Assembly: GCA_901538445.1 (NCBI GenBank)
Contig: LR594584.1
Location: 3,443,586-3,507,585, forward strand
From: Gemmataceae bacterium
GTDB lineage: Bacteria; Planctomycetota; Planctomycetia; Gemmatales; Gemmataceae
Length of the DNA stretch: 64,000 bases
Direction: 5' to 3'
A program made the translations under genes and the position numbers. The stretch's first letter is position 1; every line of letters starts with the position of its first letter. Under the pieces are notes generated by a model, which worked only from the letters and a program-made list of their open reading frames with translations, was not told the origin of the DNA and did not search any database. Shown piece after piece: positions 54,454 through 61,991 of the stretch.

Positions 54454-56574
54454 TTACTTCTTCTTGCCCGTCAACTCGTCGGCGAGGTCGTTGGCGTCGT
54501 AGACCTTCCGCAGCGCCTCGACGATCGCGCGGCTGTCTACGGACACGGCGCGGGCCGTGTCCTGGTCGTAGATGAAGTCCAGCACCAGCGACTGGATGTT
54601 GCCGTCGAAGATGAGGCCGACCACCTCGCCGTCGCGGTTCACGACCGGGCTCCCGGAGTTGCCGCCGATGATGTCGGCCGTGCAGACGAAGTTGAACGGC
54701 GTCGCCAGGTCGAGCTTGCTCTTCCGCTCGACCCAACGCTTCGGCAGCTCGAACGGGCCTTTATTGCCCTGCTCGGCGCTCCGCTTGTAGAGCCCCTCGA
54801 AGGTGGTGAATGCGGGCACGTCCTTGCCGTCCTCCTTGAACCCCTTCACGGTGCCGAACGCGAGCCGCAGGGTGAACGTGGCGTCGGGGTACACCTTGTC
54901 GCCGTCCATCGCGAACTTGGCCTTGGCCAGCGCCGCGTGGGCCTGCCGCTTCGGCTCGTCCACCTCGTTCTCGAACCGCTTCCGCAGCACCCGCGAGGCC
55001 GGGTCCACGAGTTGTGCGAGTTCGATCATCGGGTCCTTCAGGAGCGCCGGGTCAACGGGCTTCTTGTCCTTCGCGGCGGCCACGATGGCGTCGAACACCT
55101 TCTCGCGGAACTTCGGGTCGCGGACCTTGGTGCCGCTGATCAACTCGTAGGCGCGCTCCCGCGGCGACTTGCCGGCGAGCACCTGCTTCACGAGGTCCGA
55201 GTCCGGCCCGAGCGTGACGGCCAGGAACTGGAGCCCGTCGGCGAGCTTGAGGGTCTCGAGGTCCTCGTGGATCGGCTCGTCGGAGAGCAGTTGGAACTTC
55301 AGCGACGGGATGCGGGCGTCGGCGAACTCGCGGAGCCGCTCGCCGCCGTCCTTGGGCAACTCGGCGGCGGCGCGGGCCAGGGTGCGGGCGATGCCGAACG
55401 ACGCCGAGTTGAACCCGGCCCCGTTCTCCAGGACCGTCATGTCCTTGATGAGTTCGGCGCGGACCTTCTCGGCCTTCGCGACCGCGTCGAAGGCGCTCTT
55501 CGCCGCCTTCACGGTCTCGTCGCTGCTCGAGTCGATGAACTTCTTGAGCCGCTCCTGTTCGGCGACCTTGCGGCCCATGAGTGCCGGGTCCATGAGGCCG
55601 GCGAGGCCGCCGATCCGGGCCTTGCGGCTGTTCTGGATGCCGAACAGCTCCTCCTCGGCCCGCTGCATGTTCTGTTCGCTCCGCCCGCCCCAGGCGTTGA
55701 GCATCACCTCCAGGCGGTTCAGGCGGTTGAGGAGGTACGGGTAGCCGGTGTCGCGGAGGTACTTCAGCTCGTCCACGGTGTTGGCCCGGTTGGTGCGGCC
55801 CGGGTGCCCGGACACGAACACGAGGTCGCCGTCCTTGCTCCCGTTCGAGCTCCACGTCAGGTGGTGCTCGGAGGCGATCGGCTTGCCGTTCTCCCAGACG
55901 CGGAAGAAGCACACGTCGAGGTCGTACCGCGGGTACTCGAAGTTGTCCGGGTCGCCGCCGAAGAACGCGATCTGCTTCTCGGGGGCGAACACGATGCGGA
56001 TGTCGGTGTACTTCTTGAACGTGTACAGGTGGTACTGCCCGCCGGCGTACAGGGTGACCACGTCGGCCCGGACGTTCTTGTCGGGGTCGGCGGCGGCCTT
56101 CTCCAGCTCGGCGATCTTCTTCGACCGCAGCGCGAACGCCTCGGCCCCGGCGGTCCCCGCGGGCACCGCCTTCTCGACCTCGGCGGTCACGTCCTTGATC
56201 CCGGTGAGGACGTTCAGCTCCAGCCCCTTGCACTTGATCTCGTCGTCGGGGGTCTTCGCCATGAACCCGTCGCGGAGGTAGTTCTTCTCGGGCGTGGACA
56301 CCTTCTCCAGGTCGCCGGCGGCGACGTGGTGGTTGGTCATCACCAGCCCGGTCCCGGAGACGAAGCTCCCGGACCCGCCGGAGTTGAACCGCACGCTCGA
56401 CAGCCGCAGGTGGTCGAGCCACTTGTCGGTGGGCTCGAACTTGTACTGCTTGAGCTGGGCGCGGGGCGGGTTGTTGAACAGCCACATCCCCTCGTCGGCG
56501 GGGGCGGTGTCGGTGAGCATGAGCAGGCCCAGCAGGGCGGCCCCGGCCGCGAGGGCAGGGAGTCGCGTGGTCAT
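54454..56574 (-). CDS. S46 family dipeptidyl-peptidase (DPP7/DPP11-like)
   Basis: Exported serine exopeptidase of 706 residues. A signal peptide (MTTRLPALAAGAALLGLLML) precedes the mature start DEGMWLFNNPP, the family hallmark. The catalytic triad regions are TNHHV (His82 or His83), YPRYDLDVCFF (Asp) and GGNSGSPVV (Ser). A helical insertion domain (about 280-520) determines access to the cleft. In DPP7/DPP11, Cys usually follows the TNHH; here it is Val. It lies 75 bases downstream of the diglycine-ending gene, so it could be the last gene of that transcript. The start has AGGAGT about 7 bases upstream. Confidence 0.92.
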   Translation of the reverse strand: MTTRLPALAAGAALLGLLMLTDTAPADEGMWLFNNPPRAQLKQYKFEPTDKWLDHLRLSSVRFNSGGSGSFVSGTGLVMTNHHVAAGDLEKVSTPEKNYLRDGFMAKTPDDEIKCKGLELNVLTGIKDVTAEVEKAVPAGTAGAEAFALRSKKIAELEKAAADPDKNVRADVVTLYAGGQYHLYTFKKYTDIRIVFAPEKQIAFFGGDPDNFEYPRYDLDVCFFRVWENGKPIASEHHLTWSSNGSKDGDLVFVSGHPGRTNRANTVDELKYLRDTGYPYLLNRLNRLEVMLNAWGGRSEQNMQRAEEELFGIQNSRKARIGGLAGLMDPALMGRKVAEQERLKKFIDSSSDETVKAAKSAFDAVAKAEKVRAELIKDMTVLENGAGFNSASFGIARTLARAAAELPKDGGERLREFADARIPSLKFQLLSDEPIHEDLETLKLADGLQFLAVTLGPDSDLVKQVLAGKSPRERAYELISGTKVRDPKFREKVFDAIVAAAKDKKPVDPALLKDPMIELAQLVDPASRVLRKRFENEVDEPKRQAHAALAKAKFAMDGDKVYPDATFTLRLAFGTVKGFKEDGKDVPAFTTFEGLYKRSAEQGNKGPFELPKRWVERKSKLDLATPFNFVCTADIIGGNSGSPVVNRDGEVVGLIFDGNIQSLVLDFIYDQDTARAVSVDSRAIVEALRKVYDANDLADELTGKKK

Positions 56575-56649
56575 GAGGAACTCCTCCGAGGTGCGGCGGC
56601 GTCTCGGCCGCCAACGGCTCATCGTTATAGCCCCCCGCACCGGTAAAGC

Positions 56650-57864
56650 CTACCCGCCGAGCCGGCCGAGCCGCTTCATCAGGTCGTCCTCGGCGGCCGC
56701 GGACCACTCGAAGTCCTGCGGGGGCTTGAACCCGCCCTCGGCGGTCAGCGTGGCGTGCGGGACCGGGCTCAGCGCCACCGCCCCGAGGACCCGGCCGTTG
56801 AGCCGCAGCTCGAACGCCGAGATCCGCAGTAAATCGACCGACTCGACGAGCCCCGGTGAGAACACCGTCGGGGCGTCGGTGACGACGACGTCTTCTTCGA
56901 GGAGTTGAACGGCCTGTGCCGCGGCCGGGAGCACGGCGAACACCGCGAACCGGCACACCCCGGCGGTCCCGGGCTCGGCCCCGGCGACCAGGAAGCACGG
57001 CCCGACGCGGCCGTACTGGCCGAGCGCCGGCGGCTGCCGCACCACCCGGACCGCGCCGGTCTCGTCGGCGACCGCGAACCGGGTGTCGAGCAAGCGCACC
57101 CCAAGCTCGAACCGCCGGGCCGCGACCGCCTCGACCCGCACCGCGGCGAGGAGGCGGGCGCCCGCCTTCCACCGGACCAGCCACCCGCCGGGCCGCCGCG
57201 GCACCCGCGGGCACACGGCGACCGCGAGCGCCTGCTTGGCGGCCCGCTGGGTCGCCGCGAGCGGGACCGGCGCGGTCACGGACCGCCCGGTCCGCTCGCT
57301 GGTGAACTCGACGCAGAGCCCCAGGTCTGCGAGCGGGGCGAGCGGGTAGAGCGAGTGCAGCACGGCCGTCGCCACGAGCCCCTTGCACCCGCTCGGAACG
57401 AACGAGCCGGCGGCAACCGCCTGTTCGCCGAGCCGCACGTTCACGGTCGCGCCCGAAGCGGACAGCCCGGCGAGGAACTCGTTCGCGGTGAGGACCGAGA
57501 TCGGGATCGGTGCGACCGCCTGGTGCTTCCACTGCAGCTCGGCGATCGCGCTCGTGGGCGGGACCGGGAACCGGAACGTGATGCGGTAGCGGTCGCCGGC
57601 CTCGGGCCGGAGCCCCTCCGCCGGCACCCGCGGGGCGTTCGGGAGCTGGAGCGCGAAATCGACCTTCCGGCGGGCCGCGACCGGGAGTCGCAGCACCACC
57701 TCGACCACGGCGGCGTCGGCCGCCCACGGCACGGGCACCTCGACCCGCGTGCGGCCGCCGGAGTCGTGCCCGACCTCGACGACGAAGCTGCTCCGACGGG
57801 TGCGGACGAGGGGGAGCAGCTCGTCAAGAACCCAGTCGATCCAGCGCCTCACCAAGCGCCACAT
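56650..57864 (-). CDS. Protein of unknown function ending in Leu-Gly-Gly, in E1/E2 locus
   Basis: Protein of 404 residues that I do not recognise. The N-terminus (about 1-22, MWRLVRRWIDWVLDELLPLV) is amphipathic and could associate with a membrane. The body is predicted beta-rich, with strands such as FVVEVGHDSGGRTRVEVPVP, LGLCVEFTSERTGR and FELRLNGRVLGAVALSPVP. The last residues are DDLMKRLGRLGG followed by TAG, a free diglycine end like ubiquitin. It overlaps the E1-like gene by 41 bases, showing tight coupling, and has GGGAG about 6 bases upstream of ATG 57864. It may be the modifier or the substrate of the E1-E2 pair. This is inference. Confidence 0.75.
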   Translation of the reverse strand: MWRLVRRWIDWVLDELLPLVRTRRSSFVVEVGHDSGGRTRVEVPVPWAADAAVVEVVLRLPVAARRKVDFALQLPNAPRVPAEGLRPEAGDRYRITFRFPVPPTSAIAELQWKHQAVAPIPISVLTANEFLAGLSASGATVNVRLGEQAVAAGSFVPSGCKGLVATAVLHSLYPLAPLADLGLCVEFTSERTGRSVTAPVPLAATQRAAKQALAVAVCPRVPRRPGGWLVRWKAGARLLAAVRVEAVAARRFELGVRLLDTRFAVADETGAVRVVRQPPALGQYGRVGPCFLVAGAEPGTAGVCRFAVFAVLPAAAQAVQLLEEDVVVTDAPTVFSPGLVESVDLLRISAFELRLNGRVLGAVALSPVPHATLTAEGGFKPPQDFEWSAAAEDDLMKRLGRLGG

Positions 57865-58651
57865 CGAGGTCTCCCGGTGGGACGGACGCGGACCCGCACA
57901 CCAGGCACCCGGGTGCCCGCGGGACCCGGAAGCGGTAGGACCGGAACGCCTCGTCGAACACGCCGGGCACCCGGGCCAGGCTCATGAGCACCGAGGTGTG
58001 CGGGGGCTCGGACGGCGACCGCTCGGTGTCGCGGGCGGTCGCGAGCACCTCGAGCGTCGCCACCGCGTGGAGCGAGGCGATCACCCCGATGCTCGCCTTG
58101 TTCGCCGGCACGGTGGTCTCGGCGATCGGGCCGCCGGGGTTCGAGTAGTCGGGCGGCGGCGCGGCCGGCTCCTCGGCAACGCTCCGCTGCAAGTAACTCG
58201 CCACGCACCCGTAGCACGGTCCCCCGGGGACGAACCGGTGGACCCACCCGCCGATCCCGCCGCTGAGCACCTCGCCGAGCGTCCACGGCTTCCCGGCCCC
58301 CCGCATCAGCGCGTCGAAGGCGTACTTGGCCGGCTCGTTGTCCACCGCGCACACCCCGACGTCGCACGCGGCCGCGAGGTCGGCGAGTTCGCCCTGCCGG
58401 GCCGGGTCGGTCGCGTCGGCGGCGACGGTCTCGACCTCGATGTCGGTGCGGAACCCGCGGACCCACTCGGCCGCGAGGTCGGCCTTCAACCGGCCGACGG
58501 CCGACGCGGGGAACAGGTGGCGGTAGACGTTGTGGGGCTTGTAGGTGTCGAACTCGACGAGCGTGACGCGGTCAACGCCGCGGTCGCGGGCCAGGTGGTC
58601 GAGGACGACCACGCCGCCGCTCCCGGCACCGACCTGGAAAACACGGGACAT
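57824..58651 (-). CDS. ThiF/E1-like adenylyltransferase
   Basis: Cytoplasmic protein of 275 residues of the E1/ThiF/MoeB superfamily, which activates a C-terminal glycine with ATP. It has the nucleotide loop VGAGSGG (residues 7-13), an acidic ribose-binding position in VEFD, the Arg/Asn pair NVYRH (41-45), Lys56 in VGRLKAD and Asp103 in AVDNEPA. Zinc cysteines are Cys146, Cys149 (CYGC) and Cys249, Cys252 (CLVC). No clear catalytic Cys for thioester formation is visible, so it may act like ThiF/MoeB or use another Cys. ATG 58651 is chosen; upstream codons are repeat-derived. It overlaps the diglycine-ending gene. Confidence 0.88.
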   Translation of the reverse strand: MSRVFQVGAGSGGVVVLDHLARDRGVDRVTLVEFDTYKPHNVYRHLFPASAVGRLKADLAAEWVRGFRTDIEVETVAADATDPARQGELADLAAACDVGVCAVDNEPAKYAFDALMRGAGKPWTLGEVLSGGIGGWVHRFVPGGPCYGCVASYLQRSVAEEPAAPPPDYSNPGGPIAETTVPANKASIGVIASLHAVATLEVLATARDTERSPSEPPHTSVLMSLARVPGVFDEAFRSYRFRVPRAPGCLVCGSASVPPGDLDVALGEALDRLGS

Positions 58652-58753
58652 GGTTTCGAGTTTCGAGTTCAACGTGACAAGTTGAAACCCACCACAGGGC
58701 CGCAGCGAGGTTTCGAGCTGCAACTTGAAGCGTTGAACTCGAACCTCGAAACG
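58652..58753. repeat. Inverted repeat between E2-like and E1-like genes
   Basis: Twenty-one-base arms 58653-58673 (GTTTCGAGTTTCGAGTTCAA...) and 58732-58752 are complementary except at one position. They fill almost the whole 102-base gap. Similar wording (AACTCGAAACCCGAAAC) occurs before secDF at about 37516-37532. Confidence 0.7.
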
Positions 58754-59179
58754 CTACTTCGCTTCGGGCAGCGGCCACTCGCCGGTCTCGTGCCAGATCT
58801 CGTAGCACGCCAGCCACCGCCACGCGGCGAGAACGGCGAACACGCAGGTGAACTGCGCGGGGTCCCAGCGGCTGCTCGCCCGGGTCGAGCCCTGCCGCCA
58901 CATGCACACGCTCTGCCCCTCCAGCAGGTGCGGGCAGTGCTTGAGCGGCGTGAGGACGCGGGTCTCGGGCGGCACCACGGGGTAACTGGAGAGCATCCGC
59001 GTCTCGAGCCGGTACACGTTGTGACACGGCTTGAGGCGGTACGACAGCACGAGGATGCCGCCGACCCGGCCGACCGTGATGCGGTAGTCCGGGTCGCGGC
59101 CCTCGTTGTAGGCTTCGATGGCCGGCACCTCGACGGCCAACAGCCGCCGCTTGCCGGACTCGGTGTCGAGAAGGCCCAT
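58754..59179 (-). CDS. E2/UBC-fold ubiquitin-conjugating-like protein
   Basis: Protein of 141 residues with clear E2 landmarks. The strand-turn YPVVPPETRVLTP (66-78) matches YPxxPP of E2 enzymes. HCPHLLEGQSVCMW (81-94) matches the HPN...ICL region, with Cys92 as the predicted thioester cysteine. Trp105/Pro107 in RWDPAQFT match the WSP..T loop, followed by a helix, then WLACYEIWHETGEWP typical of bacterial E2-like families. It would pass an activated modifier from the neighbouring E1-like protein to a target. Start ATG 59179 has no Shine-Dalgarno; the in-frame upstream part lies in a repeat. Confidence 0.85.
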   Translation of the reverse strand: MGLLDTESGKRRLLAVEVPAIEAYNEGRDPDYRITVGRVGGILVLSYRLKPCHNVYRLETRMLSSYPVVPPETRVLTPLKHCPHLLEGQSVCMWRQGSTRASSRWDPAQFTCVFAVLAAWRWLACYEIWHETGEWPLPEAK

Positions 59180-59182
59180 GTT

Positions 59183-59275
59183 CGAGTGCGGAGTTCGGAA
59201 CGCGGAGTGCGGAATCGAAACCCGGAACCGGTCCGGCTTCGCGGCGATTCCCGGTCCCGAACTCCGCACTCCCCA
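59183..59275. repeat. Inverted repeat between the 60-aa gene and the E2-like gene
   Basis: Perfect 15-base arms GAGTGCGGAGTTCGG (59184-59198) and 59257-59271. The left 25 bases (59184-59208) are identical, in reverse complement, to 4702-4726. It fills the 102-base gap. Confidence 0.75.
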
Positions 59276-59281
59276 TTTCGG

Positions 59282-59464
59282 TCAGTAGTGGCTCGGAACC
59301 GACTTCACGGCGGTCATGACTTGCTCGTCGGGCAGTTCGTCGGCGGAGCCGGCGAAGCTGGTGTCCCGGCGGTCGAGCAGCAGCGCGGTGCCGCGGTCGG
59401 CGTTGCCCCGCAGGGCGGTGAGCAGTTGCCGGCGTTCGGCCTCGGCGAGCGGGCGGAAGTCCAT
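59282..59464 (-). CDS. Small protein heading the E1/E2 locus (60 aa)
   Basis: I do not recognise this 60-residue protein. It has an excellent ribosome binding site (AGGAGG at 59473-59478, 8 bases from the ATG), so it is likely real. An N-terminal amphipathic helix (PLAEAERRQLLTALRGNADR) is followed by TALLLDRRDTSFAGSADELP and a short helix; it ends in SVPSHY, not diglycine. It is too short for a canonical ubiquitin fold. It is the first gene of the minus-strand run 59464-56650. A regulatory, adaptor or substrate role is possible. Confidence 0.65.
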   Translation of the reverse strand: MDFRPLAEAERRQLLTALRGNADRGTALLLDRRDTSFAGSADELPDEQVMTAVKSVPSHY

Positions 59465-59782
59465 GGCACGATCCTCCTCAGCAGACGGAAGTGACCCAGG
59501 CGCGGGAGACGCCCGGAAGGTGTCTTCGGGTCAGGTGCGACCGCGAGAAAAGCTCTGCGGCCGGCGGGGTTGTCGGAGTGCCCGCGGGGCCACGGGCGGG
59601 GTACAACCAGAGTGGAGAGGTCTGCGGAAGGGGCCGGTCCGTGGTGCGGGATCGGTCGGATTCGCATGGCCACCAACCGACTCTATCATAACTCACGCCG
59701 CGCCCCGCACAAGGGATACTCCGACGCTCGGGCGGCCCAACACGGTGCAAACCGCGGGCCGCAGTGGAATCTTGAGGACCGC
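59465..59782. other. 318-base divergent intergenic region
   Basis: No gene found. Regulatory signals for the E1/E2 locus (-) and the hydrolase pair (+) should lie here. The best minus-strand promoter candidate is listed separately. There are no long repeats. Confidence 0.5.
59685..59712 (-). promoter_or_regulatory. Candidate promoter of the E1/E2 locus
   Basis: On the minus strand, TTGTGC (59707-59712) and TATGAT (59685-59690) are 16 bases apart; TATGAT matches the -10 consensus at 5 of 6. It would give a leader of about 210 bases before the 60-residue gene. Confidence 0.35.
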
Positions 59783-60568
59783 ATGGAACCGCTCGCTCTC
59801 GCCGTCCCCGGCGGCACCGTCTCGGGCACCTTCTGGCCCGCAACCGGCACCGGCGCGGCCGACTTCGCGGTCGTCTGGGTCCACGGGTTCGGGAGCTTCC
59901 GCGGGGGCGAGAAGGCGGCGGCGCTGCGGGCCGAGTGCGCGGCCCGCGGGTGGGCGTTCCTGTCGTTCGACTTCCGCGGCCACGGCCGGTCCTCGGGCAA
60001 GATGCACGAACTCCGCGCGGGCACGCTCCTCACCGACCTACAGGCAGTTCGGATCTTTCTCGCGGGCCGCGGCGTCTCGCGGCTCGGGTTGGTCGGGTCG
60101 AGCATGGGCGGTTTCGCCTCAGCGTGGTTCACCCTGGCTCACGCGGAATCGATCGCCGGGTGCGTGTTCCTCGCCCCGGCGTTCGGGTTCCTCCAGCGGC
60201 GGTGGGACCGGCTCACCCCCGAGGAGCGCGAGCAGTGGCGGCTGACCGACCGGCTGCGGTTCAAGAACGAGTGGGTGGAAACGGAACTGGGCTACGGACT
60301 GGTTGAAGACCGAGACCGGTTCCGGCCGAACGATCTCGCAGCGAAGTGGGAGAAGCCGCTCCTGATCTTCCACGGGCTGACCGACGACATCGTTCCGGTG
60401 GAAGACAGTTTGGCGTTCCTGCGGAACGCGACGTACCCTGGAGTCGAGTTGCGGGTGTTCAAGGACGGCGACCACCGCCTGACCGCCTACAAGGACGAGA
60501 TCGCAGCCGAGACGTGCCGGTTCTTCGCCCGCCTGACCACCCCCGCCCCGCCGGGAGACCTCTCGTGA
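59783..60568 (+). CDS. Alpha/beta hydrolase
   Basis: Cytoplasmic serine hydrolase of 261 residues. HGFGSFRGGEK forms the oxyanion region, DFRGHGRSSG is the typical strand-4 motif, the nucleophile is Ser107 in GSSMGG, the acid is in HGLTDDIVP, and the catalytic His is in DGDHRL. It resembles the carboxylesterase/thioesterase-like group (YqkD/BAAT-like). Start ATG 59783 follows TTGAGGA. Its stop overlaps the start of the next gene, so the two are coupled. Substrate unknown. Confidence 0.85.
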   Translation: MEPLALAVPGGTVSGTFWPATGTGAADFAVVWVHGFGSFRGGEKAAALRAECAARGWAFLSFDFRGHGRSSGKMHELRAGTLLTDLQAVRIFLAGRGVSRLGLVGSSMGGFASAWFTLAHAESIAGCVFLAPAFGFLQRRWDRLTPEEREQWRLTDRLRFKNEWVETELGYGLVEDRDRFRPNDLAAKWEKPLLIFHGLTDDIVPVEDSLAFLRNATYPGVELRVFKDGDHRLTAYKDEIAAETCRFFARLTTPAPPGDLS

Positions 60569-61911
60569 CACGCTTGCTCGCTCCGCTCATGCTCGCTGTG
60601 TTCGCAGCCCCTGCGCTTGCGGCCCCGCCGGCGACCGACCCGCCGCCGGAACTGACCGACTACGTCAACAAGGCCGACGCCTCGTTCGCGTGGAAGCTCG
60701 TGGGCAAGAAGGAGAAGTTCCTCGGCACGGTGTACACGCTCGAACTGGTTTCGCAGACGTGGCACGACACGAAGTGGGACCACAAGTTGTTGGTGTTCGT
60801 CGCGAAGGGCGTGACGCCGCAGCCGACGATGGTGCTGTGGAACGAGGGGGACGCGCCGACGGGCGACGGGGCCGACGAAATGGGCCTGATGATCTCCGGA
60901 CAGGTGCGGGCCCCGGTCGCGTTCCTGTTCGGCGTGCCGAAGCAGCCGCTCTACGGCGGGAAGAAGGAGGACGCGCTGATCGCCGAGTCGTTCGTCCGCT
61001 ACCTCGAAACCGAGGACGGCTCGTGGCCCCTGCTCTTCCCGATGGTGAAGAGCGTGGTGCGGGGGATGGACGCGCTCCAGGCGTTCGCGAAGCAGGAGTG
61101 GAAGTGCGAGGTGAAGGACTTCGTCGTCGCCGGGGCGAGCAAGCGGGGGTGGACCGCGTGGCTCACGGCCGCGACCGGCGACAAGCGGGTGAAGGCGATC
61201 GCCCCGCTCGTGTTCGACAGCGTCCACATCGCGGTGCAGATGGACAACCAGGTGAAGGCGTTCGGCAAGCCGAGCGAGATGATCCACGACTACGCCGAGC
61301 GGAAGCTGGTGCCGATCCCGCGGACCGCGGCCGCGGCCCGGCTGTGGAAGATCATCGACCCGTGGTCGTACCGCGACCGGCTCACGCTCCCGAAGTTGAT
61401 CGTGTGTGGAACGAACGACCCGTACTGGCCGCTCGACGCGCTGAACAGCTACTGGGACGGACTGAAGGGCGACAAGTGGGTGCTGTACGTCCCGAACGCG
61501 GGTCACAACCTGTCCGAGAAGGACAAGGACGGCAAGGAGCAGAAGCTGCCGCTCCGGGCGATCGCGACGGTGTGCGCGTTCTGCCGCGGCCAGGTGTACG
61601 ACAAGCCGCTGCCGAAGGTGAACTGCGACATGGTGTGCCCGCCGGGGGCCGGGTGCCTCGACGTGAGTCTGCTGTGCGACGTGAAGCCGCTCGCCGCGCG
61701 CGTCTTCTCGGCGACCGCCCTCACCCGCGACTTCCGCAAGTCGTTCTGGGAGGACCGGTCGCTCGACCTGGAAGGCATGAAAGGCGAGTGCAGGATCGAC
61801 GCACCAAAAAGCGGCCTGCGTGCGACGCTCGTCGAGATGCAGTTCCAGCTCGAAGACCTGACCTACACGCTCTCGACGCCGCTGCGAATCCAGGAAGCGC
61901 CGAAGAAGTGA
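60565..61911 (+). CDS. Secreted PhoPQ-activated pathogenicity-related (PqaA-type) hydrolase
   Basis: Exported protein of 448 residues. GTG 60565 overlaps the previous stop (GTGA) and directly begins a signal peptide (VTRLLAPLMLAVFAAPALAA). The alpha/beta hydrolase core has the PhoPQ-related signature WNEGDAP, the nucleophile region VAGASKRGWTAWLTAA, PLVFDSVHIAVQMD and LPKLIVCGTNDPYWP with a candidate acid and VPNAGHNLS with the His. The family's activity is poorly known. The 3' end runs into a repeat copy. Confidence 0.88.
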   Translation: MTRLLAPLMLAVFAAPALAAPPATDPPPELTDYVNKADASFAWKLVGKKEKFLGTVYTLELVSQTWHDTKWDHKLLVFVAKGVTPQPTMVLWNEGDAPTGDGADEMGLMISGQVRAPVAFLFGVPKQPLYGGKKEDALIAESFVRYLETEDGSWPLLFPMVKSVVRGMDALQAFAKQEWKCEVKDFVVAGASKRGWTAWLTAATGDKRVKAIAPLVFDSVHIAVQMDNQVKAFGKPSEMIHDYAERKLVPIPRTAAAARLWKIIDPWSYRDRLTLPKLIVCGTNDPYWPLDALNSYWDGLKGDKWVLYVPNAGHNLSEKDKDGKEQKLPLRAIATVCAFCRGQVYDKPLPKVNCDMVCPPGAGCLDVSLLCDVKPLAARVFSATALTRDFRKSFWEDRSLDLEGMKGECRIDAPKSGLRATLVEMQFQLEDLTYTLSTPLRIQEAPKK

Positions 61912-61915
61912 CCTG

Positions 61916-61985
61916 CTTTGGTGGGGCAGGCATTCTTGCCTGCACAGGCCTCACGGGGCAGGCAAGAATGCCTGCCCCACCAAAG
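61916..61985. repeat. Inverted repeat (GGCAGGCATTCTTGCCTGC family), copy 2
   Basis: Perfect 28-base arms 61916-61943 and 61958-61985 with a 14-base loop, nearly identical to the element at 51829-51896. It sits between two convergent stops (61911 and 61992) and could serve both as terminator. Confidence 0.85.
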
Positions 61986-61991
61986 ACATTG

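Noticed and set aside
59570-59782. Longer N-terminus for the alpha/beta hydrolase
   Set aside because: Added 71 residues are basic and disordered, cross the likely promoter region, and ATG 59783 has a Shine-Dalgarno.
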